From assembly GCF_040706535.1 (NCBI RefSeq), contig NZ_JAPDRJ010000005.1:124001-188000 (forward strand): a stretch of DNA of 64,000 bases, read 5' to 3'. Under the pieces are notes generated by a model. The model was not told where the DNA came from. It saw only the letters and a list, made by a program, of their open reading frames with translations, and did not search any database. The stretch is from Lentisalinibacter orientalis. Its GTDB lineage: Bacteria; Pseudomonadota; Gammaproteobacteria; Steroidobacterales; Woeseiaceae. How positions within the stretch are numbered: the first letter of the stretch is position 1; every line of letters starts with the position of its first letter. This document shows, one piece after another, positions 56,840 to 64,000 of the stretch. A program made the position numbers and the translations under genes.

Positions 56840-57793
56840 TCAGCCGGGCAACGCCCGTCCGGTCCCGTCGCCGGAATTGTCACCGGAATGGCCGCCCGGC
56901 TCGCGCCGCGACCACAGGGCGGCCAGGGTCAGCCCGCCGACGATGTGCCAGCTGCCCCACCAGGCCGCCACAATGGCCATACCGCCCAGCCCCGCGAAGA
57001 AGGTGAAGATCAGCGCGAGCCCCAGGCCGCTGTTCTGGATGCCCACCTCGATGGTCACGGCGCGGCGGTCCCGCGTCGAGAGACCGGTGAGCCGGGCCGC
57101 GGTGTAACCCAGCGCCAGAGCGAGGGCATTGTGCGCGGCGACGATCCCCAGCACCGGCAGTATAGCGAGAGTGAGGTATTCCCGGTCGCGCCAGAACGCG
57201 AGCACGATGAAGCTCAGGAAGAACAGGCCGCCCGCCACGCGCAGCGGGCGGCGCATGCGGGCGGCGAACTCGGGATAGCGGGAACCGGTCCACATGCCGG
57301 CGAGCAGCGGCAGCGCCAGTATCAGCAGGATAGTGATCACCATGATCACCGGGTCCACGGCGATGTCCGCGAGCAGCCGCCGCGTGTCCGGGTCCAGTGC
57401 GGCCCAGAAGGTGAGGTTGAACGGCGTCATGAACATGGCCGCCGTGCTGGTCACCGCCGTCATGCTCACCGAGAGCGCGGCGTTGCCCTTCGCGAGCCAT
57501 ACCAGGAAGTTGGAGACGTTGCCGCCCGGGCAGGCCGCGATCAGCATCATGCCCAGCGCCACGCTGGGGATGGGGTCGATGAGCTGGACCAGCAGGAAGG
57601 TGGCCGGCGGCAGCAGCAGGAGCTGGGTGGCGATGCCCACGAGCGGACCCCGCGGCGCCTTCGCCACCGCCCGGAAATCCGACAGACGCAGATCCAGCGC
57701 CACCCCGAACATGAGCAGCGCGAGGATGATATTGAGCGCGAGCAGGCTGGCCGGCTCGAAGTCCAGCCTGATGGCGTCGAGGGCGGGATCCAC
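56840..57793 (-). CDS. BASS (bile acid:sodium symporter) family transporter
   Basis: Membrane transporter of 317 aa with nine to ten hydrophobic helices. The sequence ACPGGNVSNFLVWLAKGNAALSVSMTAVTS is the first crossing helix of the sodium site, and EVGIQNSGLGLAL the second, both conserved in the family. The start is GTG 57793. It lies between a ThDP-dependent enzyme and the double SDR, 17 bp from the former. BASS proteins move bile acids, pyruvate, pantoate or keto acids with sodium; the neighbouring ThDP enzyme acts on a 2-keto acid, so uptake of that acid is a reasonable inference. Confidence 0.92.
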   Translation of the reverse strand: MDPALDAIRLDFEPASLLALNIILALLMFGVALDLRLSDFRAVAKAPRGPLVGIATQLLLLPPATFLLVQLIDPIPSVALGMMLIAACPGGNVSNFLVWLAKGNAALSVSMTAVTSTAAMFMTPFNLTFWAALDPDTRRLLADIAVDPVIMVITILLILALPLLAGMWTGSRYPEFAARMRRPLRVAGGLFFLSFIVLAFWRDREYLTLAILPVLGIVAAHNALALALGYTAARLTGLSTRDRRAVTIEVGIQNSGLGLALIFTFFAGLGGMAIVAAWWGSWHIVGGLTLAALWSRREPGGHSGDNSGDGTGRALPG

Positions 57794-57810
57794 GCGGGCG
57801 GCTCAGCCGC

Positions 57811-59595
57811 TCAGCCCACCGGCTCCCCGTGCATCTCCTTGAACTCGGTCAGCCCCGGCGCCATCAGGTGGGCCATCGGGTCCACGTCCACGTGGATTAC
57901 CGCCGGCCGGCCGGACTCCATCGTACTCCGGAGCACGCCCTCCAGCTCCGCCGGGTCGGCCACCCGTTCGCCGATGGCGCCCATGGCCTTCGCGACCTCG
58001 TCGAAGCGGGTTTCCTCGAAATCCGTGTTGATGGTGGAGTCGGCGTCGATGCCCATGGCCTTTCGGAGCTGGCCGATGCCCACGGTCTGGGTGAGCTTCA
58101 CCATGCCCCACTGCTTGTCGCAGAGCACCACGTACACCAGCGGCAGCTTCTCGCGCACCGCCGTCTCCACCTCCTGCAGGTGCATGGCCATGGCCCCGTC
58201 GCCGATGATGCAGACCACGGGGCGATCCGGGCAGGCGGTCTTCACGCCGAGCGCCTGGCCGACGCCGGCACCGAGCATGCCGAACTTGAAGGTGGAGTAG
58301 ATCGCATCCGGCCTGGCGTTGCGGTAATAGTGCGCGCACCACACCGCCGTGTTGCCGCCGTCGATCACCAGCATGGCGTCGTCGCCGAACACCTCCCGCG
58401 CCTTCGCCGGCACGTGGGCCGGATGCATGGGCGACTTGTCCGAGGCGAGCACGGCGTCCAGCCCGGCGCGGACCTTCGCGCGGGCTTCGGCGAGTTCCGC
58501 GATGGCCTTGCCGCGCGCCGTGATGAGCGCATCGGCCACCGGCTCGCGCTCCAGTTCGGCACGCAGCGCCTGCAGGAACACCTTCACGTCGCCGACGATG
58601 CCGAGGCCCACGGGGCGGTTGCGGCCAATGATGTCCGGGTCGATGTCCACCTGGATGGTGCGCTTGGGCACCTCCGGGTCGGAGCCGCCCCAGAACCGGC
58701 CGCGGCCCCACCAGTCGGTCTCGCCCACGCGCGAGCCCAGGATCAGGAACAGGTCGCTGCGACCGCGCGCCTCCCGGGCCACGTCCAGGGTGCTGTTGGG
58801 GATGGCGAGCGGACTGGATTCGTCCAGCGCGCCGCGGGCGCCCCAGCTGACCGTGACGGGCGCCTGCAGCAGATCGGCCACGGCCTGCAGTTCTGCCGCT
58901 GCGTCCGCGTGCACGATTCCGGTGCCGCCGTGAAGCATCGGGAATTGTGCCTCGCGCAGCATGTCCGCCGCCGCGCGCACCTGATCGGGATGGACCGCCA
59001 GCGGCGCCACCGGCCGGTAGCTGGCCGGCTCGCGCAGGAAGTCGACGGGATAATCCGCCGGCCCGTTCATCAGGTTCTCGGGCACGTCCAGGTGCACCAC
59101 GCCGGGACGCCCGATCCATGACATGCGGAACGCCTCCCGCGCGAGCTCCGGCAGCCGGTCCGGCGTGGCCACCGCGCCCGACCACTTGCTCATGGGCGCC
59201 GTCGTACCCACCTGGTCGAAATACTGGAACGTGCCGCCCCGGTCCGGATATGCGAGCCCGGTGCGCCGGCAGCTCGTGATCAGCAGCACCCGGTTGCCCT
59301 CGCCCTGTTCCACGGCCACGCCGGGCAGGATATTGGCGACGCCGGGCCCGTTGCTGGCCATGCAGACGCCGAGCCTGCCGGTGGCGCGAGCGTAGGCGCC
59401 GGCCATGTGCGCCGCGGTGGATTCGTGCCGCGGCGACACCAGGCGGATGCCATATTTCTGGAACGCGGTGTAGAAGCCGAGATAGGTGCCGTCCACGATA
59501 CCGAATATCGTGTCCACCCCTTCCTTCGCCAGCATGGCGGCCAGCACCTCGCCGCCGATCATCTGTTTCGTCGCGGGTGATTGCGCGTCGTTCAT
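57811..59595 (-). CDS. Thiamine-diphosphate-dependent enzyme (acetolactate-synthase/decarboxylase family)
   Basis: ThDP enzyme of 594 aa with three domains. Glu58 in RHESTAAHMA is the catalytic glutamate, the FAD/R-type central domain covers residues ~200-340, and the ThDP-binding block starts GDGAMAMHLQEVE (Gly465-Asp-Gly467). The second half of the usual GDG-NN motif reads LCDKQWGM, so the NN metal ligand is replaced by Asp493-Lys. This is unlike acetolactate synthase, so the substrate is uncertain: acetolactate, oxalyl-CoA, benzoylformate or an unusual 2-keto acid. AGGGGGACACC precedes ATG 59595. Confidence 0.86.
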   Translation of the reverse strand: MNDAQSPATKQMIGGEVLAAMLAKEGVDTIFGIVDGTYLGFYTAFQKYGIRLVSPRHESTAAHMAGAYARATGRLGVCMASNGPGVANILPGVAVEQGEGNRVLLITSCRRTGLAYPDRGGTFQYFDQVGTTAPMSKWSGAVATPDRLPELAREAFRMSWIGRPGVVHLDVPENLMNGPADYPVDFLREPASYRPVAPLAVHPDQVRAAADMLREAQFPMLHGGTGIVHADAAAELQAVADLLQAPVTVSWGARGALDESSPLAIPNSTLDVAREARGRSDLFLILGSRVGETDWWGRGRFWGGSDPEVPKRTIQVDIDPDIIGRNRPVGLGIVGDVKVFLQALRAELEREPVADALITARGKAIAELAEARAKVRAGLDAVLASDKSPMHPAHVPAKAREVFGDDAMLVIDGGNTAVWCAHYYRNARPDAIYSTFKFGMLGAGVGQALGVKTACPDRPVVCIIGDGAMAMHLQEVETAVREKLPLVYVVLCDKQWGMVKLTQTVGIGQLRKAMGIDADSTINTDFEETRFDEVAKAMGAIGERVADPAELEGVLRSTMESGRPAVIHVDVDPMAHLMAPGLTEFKEMHGEPVG

Positions 59596-59622
59596 GGTGT
59601 CCCCCTCGCCTTTCTCATGCCG

Positions 59623-59729
59623 GTAGGAGGGCCTTCAGGCCCGATGCCGATTGCCATTTTCAAAACGGGGGTCGGGCCTGAAGGCCCTCCTACAGCCCCA
59701 TATCGAATCGGGGATAAATCCCCTCCTAC
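59623..59729. repeat. Cluster of three REP-like units; one supplies the SDR stop codon
   Basis: Units are 59623-59645 (plus), 59671-59693 (inverted) and 59707-59729 (inverted). The third has a changed but still paired stem (GGGGA/TCCCC with a TTTA loop) and its GTAG supplies the stop TAG (59728-59726) of the downstream SDR. The cluster fills the 130-bp gap between the ThDP enzyme start and the SDR stop. Confidence 0.95.
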
Positions 59730-60490
59730 AACCTTAATGCGCCGTCCACCTCTATGCAGCGGCCGTTCACGTAGTCGTTCTCCAGGATGAACTGCACCGC
59801 ATGGGCGATCTCGTCCGGGTCGCCCACCCGGCCGGACGGTATGCCCTTGGTCAGCTTCTCGCGGGCCTCCGGCTTCATGGACATCACCATCTCCGTGCCG
59901 ATGAAGCCCGGCGCGATGGAGGCGGCGCGGATGCCGTAGCGGGCGAATTCCTTGGCCCAGACGACGGCCATGGCCTGCACGCCCGCCTTGGTGGCCGAAT
60001 AGTTCACCTGACCCATGTTGCCGGCGCGGGAGATGGAGGAGATGTTGATGATGCAGCCCTTCGAGCCGGTGGCGATCATCTTCGCGGCCGCTTCCCGCCC
60101 GCACAGGAACACGCCGGTCAGGTTCACGTCGACCACCAGCTGCCACTGGTCCAGCGACATCTTCGAGACCAGTTCGCCGTCCTTGACTTTCAGCGTCAGC
60201 GCATCGCGGGTGATGCCGGCATTGTTCACCAGCCCGTGCAGCGCGCCGAAATCGCTCCCGATGTCCTCGAACAGGGTGACCACCGATTCCTCCTCGGCGA
60301 CGTTGGCCTTGTAGACGGCCACCTGGGGCGAGCCGGCCTTCTCGCATTCTGCGGCAGTCGACTTCAGGGCGTCCTCGTCGAGATCCACCAGCGCCAGCTT
60401 CGCGCCGCGGGAGGCCAGGCGGAGTGCCATCGCGGCGCCGAGTCCGCGCCCGCCGCCGGTGATCGCAATGGTCTTGTCTTTGAGGTCCAT
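59726..60490 (-). CDS. SDR of the acetoacetyl-CoA reductase / FabG type
   Basis: Classical SDR of 254 aa. TGGGRGLG is at 11-18, NNAGITRDAL at 89-98 (the Asn-Asn-Ala-Gly-Ile-Thr-Arg-Asp run is typical of PhaB/FabG), Ser151/152, Tyr164 and Lys168 (NYSATK) form the active site, and VDGALRL ends the protein at a REP-derived TAG. It lies 42 bp downstream of the PHA synthase on the same strand, so it may be the reductase that makes (R)-3-hydroxyacyl-CoA for that enzyme. Confidence 0.93.
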   Translation of the reverse strand: MDLKDKTIAITGGGRGLGAAMALRLASRGAKLALVDLDEDALKSTAAECEKAGSPQVAVYKANVAEEESVVTLFEDIGSDFGALHGLVNNAGITRDALTLKVKDGELVSKMSLDQWQLVVDVNLTGVFLCGREAAAKMIATGSKGCIINISSISRAGNMGQVNYSATKAGVQAMAVVWAKEFARYGIRAASIAPGFIGTEMVMSMKPEAREKLTKGIPSGRVGDPDEIAHAVQFILENDYVNGRCIEVDGALRL

Positions 60491-60532
60491 GGGAATGATT
60501 GCTCCTCGTTGTCGTTGTCGAATGCGTGTCGT

Positions 60533-62329
60533 TCAGCCGAAGACGTACTCGCCAGGCGCATCGCGCAGCGGGCGATAACCCTTGCGCGGCGCGCCCATGG
60601 ACGGCGGTTTCACCCGGCTGGTGGTCTGCGCGTCCAGCCACGCATCCCACACCGGCCACCACGAACCGTCCTCCGGCGGCGTCTCGGCCAGCCAGCGCTC
60701 CGGCGCAATGTAGCTCTCGCCCGGCGCACGGGTGCGCAGGCGGTAGCGGCGCCGCGGGTGGCTGGGGCCGCTGATGATACCTGCATTGTGGCCGCCGCTG
60801 GTGAGCAGGAAGGTCACCTCCGCGTTGGTGAGCCGGTTGATCTTGTACACGGACTTCCACGGCGCCACGTGATCGGTCTCCGTGCCGACGACGAACAGCG
60901 GCACGTCGACGGCGTCCAGGTGCACCTTCTCGCCCTCCACCTCGAAGCGGCCCTCGGCCAGATCGTTGTCCAGGTACAGCCGGCGCAGGTACTGGGAATG
61001 CATGCGCGGCGGCATGCGGGTGCCGTCGGCGTTCCACGCCATGAGGTCGTTCAGCTGCGGCTCCTTGCCGAGCACGTAACGGTCGACCGCGGGCGCGTAC
61101 ACGAGATCGCTCACCCTGAGCGCGGCGAAGGCGCCGCCCATGTTCTCGACGCCGAGATAGCCCTGCTTCCACATGAAGCTGTCCAGGAACGAGACGATGC
61201 TGTCGGAGAGGAACAGCCGGATCTCGCCGGCCTCCGTGAAGTCCGCCTGGGCGGCGAAAATGGTCAGCGACTTCAGCCGCTCGTCGCCGTCCCGGGCCAT
61301 CTTCGCCGCGGCGACATAGGCCAGCGTGCCGCCGATGCAATAGCCCACCAGGTGGATCTTGCGCCGCGGCACGACGGCGCTCACCGCGTCCAGCGCCGCC
61401 ATGATGCCCAGATTCAGGTAGTCGTCCATGCCCAGGTCCCGGTCGTCTTCGGTCGGGTTCTTCCAGGAGATCATGAACACCGTCTTGCCCTGCTCCACCA
61501 GGTAGCGCACCAGCGAGTTCTTCGGCGAGAGATCCAGGATGTAGTACTTCATGATCCAGGCGGGCGTGATCAGCACCGGTTCGGCGCCAACGTCCCCGGT
61601 CTGCGGCGTGTACTGGATCACCTCGATCAGACGGTTCTCGTAGATCACCTTGCCCGGCGTCACCGCCACGCTCTCGCCGGGCCGGTAGGCTTCCACGCCC
61701 GGCGGCGGCAGGCCGCGGGCCCGGCGCAGCTGATCGTCCACCAGGTTGCGCGCGCCGCGCAGAAGGTTACGGCCGCGCTCGGCGACGGTGGTCTGGATGA
61801 CCTCCGGATTCGTGACCGGCACGTTCATCGGCGAGGCCAGGCTCAGTATCTGCTGCGCCATGAAGGCGACCAGCTGCTCGCGGGACCGGTCGACGCCGTC
61901 CACACCGGTGGTGGCCTCCTGCCACCAGTCCTGGCTGAGCTGATACCCCTGGGCCATCACGTTGAACGGCCAGCGCTGCCAGGCCTCGCCCTGCATGCGC
62001 CGCTCCATGATCCGCGCCGGCGGCTCGCCGCCGTGGCCGAACATGGCCTTGACGTTGTAGATGCCCAGCTGGACGGTCTTGCGTATGAAGCTCTGGGCGA
62101 GCAGCGCGACCTTCCCGGGGGAGAGACTGAGATGCACCAGCCAGTCGAGATACGCCAGCGACAGTTCCACCGGAGACATGCCCCGGGTGGCCCGCGCGAT
62201 CAGCGACCGCACCTCGCGGTCCAGCTTCTCCGCGTCCTGCCTGCCCAGCGGCTGATACTCCCTGACGAAATCGTCAAGCGATGCCGCAAGCGAGGTCCCT
62301 TTTTCTTCTTCGCCGCCGTTGTCCGCCAT
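60533..62329 (-). CDS. phaC: Class I poly(R)-hydroxyalkanoate synthase
   Basis: PHA polymerase of 598 aa, the normal class I length. The lipase-like box GYCIGG contains the nucleophile Cys331, with Asp486 in TETDHVAP and His514 in SGGHNAG completing the triad. The N-terminal domain is helical and ends near residue 200. It polymerises (R)-3-hydroxyacyl-CoA into storage granules. The gene lies upstream of an acetoacetyl-CoA-reductase-like SDR on the same strand; a phaA thiolase and phaP/phaR are not adjacent, although a MaoC-SDR-thiolase group begins this window. Confidence 0.97.
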   Translation of the reverse strand: MADNGGEEEKGTSLAASLDDFVREYQPLGRQDAEKLDREVRSLIARATRGMSPVELSLAYLDWLVHLSLSPGKVALLAQSFIRKTVQLGIYNVKAMFGHGGEPPARIMERRMQGEAWQRWPFNVMAQGYQLSQDWWQEATTGVDGVDRSREQLVAFMAQQILSLASPMNVPVTNPEVIQTTVAERGRNLLRGARNLVDDQLRRARGLPPPGVEAYRPGESVAVTPGKVIYENRLIEVIQYTPQTGDVGAEPVLITPAWIMKYYILDLSPKNSLVRYLVEQGKTVFMISWKNPTEDDRDLGMDDYLNLGIMAALDAVSAVVPRRKIHLVGYCIGGTLAYVAAAKMARDGDERLKSLTIFAAQADFTEAGEIRLFLSDSIVSFLDSFMWKQGYLGVENMGGAFAALRVSDLVYAPAVDRYVLGKEPQLNDLMAWNADGTRMPPRMHSQYLRRLYLDNDLAEGRFEVEGEKVHLDAVDVPLFVVGTETDHVAPWKSVYKINRLTNAEVTFLLTSGGHNAGIISGPSHPRRRYRLRTRAPGESYIAPERWLAETPPEDGSWWPVWDAWLDAQTTSRVKPPSMGAPRKGYRPLRDAPGEYVFG

Positions 62330-62425
62330 GGTCTCGACCCCCGGATCGTGCGCAAACAGGCTTGCCTGATGCTACAGGCTTCTTGCGGTGCAGCAAGTCG
62401 GGTAAACCGAAACGTGTTCTCTTAT

Positions 62426-62497
62426 GGCCGCCCTGCGGGGGTATCCATCTTGCTCCCGACAAAAGGTCGCGGCGATGGATACCCCCGCAGGACGGCC
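62426..62497. repeat. Inverted repeat 1 in the phaC upstream region
   Basis: Arms 62426-62449 and 62474-62497 are 24 nt with a single G-T-type mismatch, and the loop is 24 nt. Each arm contains the block CTGCGGGGGTATCCATC (or its complement). It has no T-run, so it is not a standard terminator. Confidence 0.9.
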
Positions 62498-62577
62498 GCC
62501 TCGTGGTGGCGTGCAGGAGCTGCCGGTCAGACACGGTGACTGACGGGTGCCAAGCCTCTCGGCTACGGGTCCGTCAG

Positions 62578-62701
62578 CGGGTGGATAAGGGTTGCGGGGT
62601 CGTCCGGACCGACTGCAGCCAGGACGGCGGGAAGAAGGTCTGGCCGAAGCGAGCGAGGATAGGACGTCCGAGTGAGCGTCCCCGTGACCCTTATCCACCC
62701 G
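62578..62701. repeat. Inverted repeat 2 in the phaC upstream region
   Basis: Arms 62578-62599 and 62680-62701 match at 20 of 22 positions around an 80-nt internal region, which itself contains a small hairpin with GGACG/CGTCC arms. The outer arm reads CGGGTGGATAAGGGT. Two shorter inverted repeats (GTCAG/CTGAC at about 62526-62542) lie just before it. Confidence 0.85.
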
Positions 62702-62730
62702 ATGGCGGGCCAACGCCAGAAGAAAGCCGG

Positions 62731-62753
62731 ATCGGGCCTGAAGGCCCTCCTAC
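62731..62753 (-). repeat. Single REP-like unit downstream of the TIGR03084 gene
   Basis: One 23-nt unit in inverted orientation with the GGGCC/GGCCC stem, lying 4 bp beyond the stop codon of the minus-strand TIGR03084 gene (stop at 62760-62758). It has no facing partner. Confidence 0.9.
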
Positions 62754-62757
62754 GTGG

Positions 62758-63555
62758 TTATTTCACCGTGTGGCGGGTGCCTGGTTCGGGCGGGTCTTCC
62801 GGCGGGCCGGCGAAGCACTGGGCCATGGCCATCCAGCGGACGGCGGTCTCGCCCTTCACGTCGAGGCTGGTGTCAGCCACGTTGCGGGTCTGGGTCACCA
62901 CCTGGCAGAACTCGGTGGCGTCACCGGCCACGGTGTTCACCTCGCTCGGCTCGTTGAACTCCCAGACGGCGCCGGAGGGCGCATCGAGGCGGACGAACGG
63001 CGGCTGCTCCGGTATCTCCAGGCCGCGATTGCGGAAGGTCCAGCCGAAGGTGTTGACGCCGAGAACGGCGATGCTCCTGATGCGGTCGGCATCCCGGCGC
63101 ACGACGCCGAGTTCGTCGTAGACCTCCTGGCCGTGGGCCCAGGTCTCCATGTGGCGGGCGGTGATGGCCGAGCGCACGCTCATGTCCGGCCCGGCCCACT
63201 GCACCCGGGCCTTCGGGTCGGCCTCGCGGAAGCGCTCGCACATGGGCAGGTAGAACTCGCGCCACGCCTCCAGCAGGGCGCGGCCGGCGAGCTCGCCGCG
63301 CCACTCCCGCTCGAAGGCCCGCATGCCGCCTTTCTGCGCCGCGGCCATCACCTCGGCCAGGAACTGCCGGAACGCCTCCGGATCCGCCAGCGACAGCGCG
63401 GCCGCCCGGTTCCAGATGTGCAGGTGGCTGATGACGTCGTCGATGGTCCAGTCCTTGAACTGGGTGGGCCGCGCGAACTGCTCGTCGCCCAGCGGCGCGA
63501 GCAGCTGATACAGCGCCTCGCTCTCGTCGCGGAAATCGATCACCTGCTGGAACAT
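62758..63555 (-). CDS. TIGR03084 family protein (DinB-like, maleylpyruvate isomerase N-terminal fold)
   Basis: Protein of 265 aa with an N-terminal four-helix DinB/MDMPI fold. SHLHIWNRAA (His44 and His46) and ARHMETWAHGQEVYDEL supply the likely metal-binding histidines. The C-terminal domain is the TIGR03084-type segment with FTFRNRGLEIPEQPPFVRL. Members are often found with acyl-CoA or nitronate genes, but the function is unknown. CGGGGGAGGCAGCC precedes ATG 63555. A nitronate monooxygenase lies directly upstream (28 bp). Confidence 0.9.
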   Translation of the reverse strand: MFQQVIDFRDESEALYQLLAPLGDEQFARPTQFKDWTIDDVISHLHIWNRAAALSLADPEAFRQFLAEVMAAAQKGGMRAFEREWRGELAGRALLEAWREFYLPMCERFREADPKARVQWAGPDMSVRSAITARHMETWAHGQEVYDELGVVRRDADRIRSIAVLGVNTFGWTFRNRGLEIPEQPPFVRLDAPSGAVWEFNEPSEVNTVAGDATEFCQVVTQTRNVADTSLDVKGETAVRWMAMAQCFAGPPEDPPEPGTRHTVK

Positions 63556-63582
63556 GGCTGCCTCCCCCGTTGCCGAATACCT

Positions 63583-64000
63583 TCAGTCGTCCAGGAATTC
63601 GCCGAGCCGCTCGTAGGCGGCGAGGAAATCCTCCTGGAACTCCTGCACCACGGCGCGCACGGACTTCTCCTGGTTCATGAGACCGACGCCCTGGCCCACC
63701 CAGTAGGTGGCGAGCTCGCCCGCGCCGGCGTGACCGCCCTGAGCCAGCTTGTCCAGCTTTCTGAGCGCCGGTTCGCTGACCAGCGACTGCAGCGGCATGG
63801 GCAGGGGCTCGGGGCTGTCGCCGGACTCCCAGGCGTCGGTCCACGGCGAGCGCAGCTGACGGGACGGTTTGCCGGTGCGGCTGCGCGAGCGCACGGTGTC
63901 GCGCGAGCTCGCTTTCAGCATCTTCTCCTTCACCACCGGATTGGTCTCGGCCTCGGCCGTGGTCAGCCAGACGGAGCCGGTCCACGCGCCGTCCGCGCCC
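63583..64000 (-). CDS. Nitronate monooxygenase family, C-terminal part (runs off the window)
   Basis: FMN-dependent TIM-barrel oxygenase; only the last ~138 residues are inside the window. GADGAWTGSVWLTTAEAETNP at the edge is the family segment around the phosphate-binding loop, followed by SRDTVRSRSRTGKPSRQLRSPWTDAW and a helical C-terminus ending LGEFLDD. It lies 27 bp upstream of the TIGR03084 gene on the same strand. The annotation as nitronate monooxygenase rests on this part alone. Confidence 0.85.
   Translation of the reverse strand, partial: GADGAWTGSVWLTTAEAETNPVVKEKMLKASSRDTVRSRSRTGKPSRQLRSPWTDAWESGDSPEPLPMPLQSLVSEPALRKLDKLAQGGHAGAGELATYWVGQGVGLMNQEKSVRAVVQEFQEDFLAAYERLGEFLDD

Larger units (their letters stand above)
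62330..62757. other. 428-bp gene-free region with two large inverted repeats
   Basis: No gene is supported; the few short open frames on either strand have no ribosome binding site or family likeness. It holds two large hairpin-forming inverted repeats (62426-62497 and 62578-62701), and one REP-like unit at its end (62731-62753). The PHA synthase start codon lies at its left edge, so at least the first part should hold its promoter. Confidence 0.8.

Noticed and set aside
55166..58300. 1044-residue open frame on the plus strand
   Set aside because: It is antisense to the double SDR, BASS and ThDP genes, rich in Arg/His/Gly, and has no family likeness. Long shadow frames are expected in GC-rich DNA.
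59801..62539. 912-residue open frame on the plus strand
   Set aside because: Antisense to the SDR and PHA synthase genes, which have full motif sets; composition is that of a shadow frame.
62372..62713. 113-residue minus-strand open frame covering the hairpin region upstream of phaC
   Set aside because: It spans both inverted repeats, has Arg/Ser/Pro-rich composition and no ribosome binding site. Better explained as structured non-coding or repeat DNA.

Overview
The window is GC-rich DNA, with third codon positions almost always G or C, densely packed with genes on both strands. There is no phage, plasmid, integron, CRISPR or rRNA signal. The gene set points to an aerobic, lipid-metabolising proteobacterium, most likely a gammaproteobacterium: acyl-CoA dehydrogenase, thiolase and MaoC-type enzymes, a class I PHA synthase, a wax-ester synthase, a TonB-dependent receptor, a DUF6502/DUF5666 pair, DUF304/PH-domain proteins and GTAG-type REP palindromes. 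The genus cannot be named from the sequence.

Layout. 1-1.8 kb: thiolase (cut by the edge), SDR and MaoC hydratase, a beta-oxidation/PHA-type operon on the minus strand. 2.1-5.2 kb: LpxH-like metallophosphatase, PAP2 phosphatase, GT4 glycosyltransferase and a small membrane protein (envelope lipid/glycolipid theme). 5.3-9.2 kb: glycerol kinase, hotdog thioesterase and an acetoacetyl-CoA synthetase broken by a one-base frameshift. 9.4-16.7 kb: alpha/beta hydrolase, PLDc_N-type micro-protein, MFS transporter, CorA, the DUF6502/DUF5666 pair, quinone oxidoreductase and an SDR. 17.5-21 kb: APH-like kinase, DUF6285 protein, acyl-CoA dehydrogenase and a membrane-anchored peroxiredoxin-like protein. 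21-24.9 kb: TonB-dependent receptor, GNAT and HAD phosphatase. 25-30.5 kb: a LeuCD-type hydro-lyase, PurU, and class V and class I aminotransferases.

30.5-38.2 kb is a branched-chain amino-acid catabolic block: a divergent Lrp/AsnC regulator, a leucine-dehydrogenase-type enzyme, BCKDH E1 alpha, E1 beta and E2, a CaiB/BaiF CoA-transferase and an HMG-CoA-lyase-family enzyme. 38.2-42.3 kb: FNT channel, peptide deformylase, tRNA-Met(CAT), two PH-domain membrane proteins and a small exported protein. 42.3-49.7 kb: YchF, GST, DECR-like SDR, a BNR/sialidase-fold secreted protein with a Cys/His-rich insert, wax-ester synthase and a 4-hydroxybutanoyl-CoA-dehydratase-family flavoprotein. 49.7-54.1 kb: NhaC antiporter, NfeD-like protein, GH17 lipoprotein and an unknown membrane protein. 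From 54.2 kb to the end, all genes are on the minus strand: an exported unknown, a double-SDR fusion, BASS transporter, ThDP enzyme, acetoacetyl-CoA-reductase-like SDR, PHA synthase, TIGR03084 protein and a partial nitronate monooxygenase.

The most striking non-gene feature is a family of 14 short palindromic units, 23 nt each, scattered from 34.7 to 62.8 kb. Each begins GTAGGAGGG and ends CCCGAT, and the stem shows compensatory base changes between units. Most lie as inverted pairs between genes. Their terminal GTAG supplies the TAG stop codon of four genes, and three units lie in frame inside the inter-domain linker of the BCKDH E2 gene. A second, unrelated structured element, two long hairpins, fills the only sizeable gene-free gap (62330-62757).
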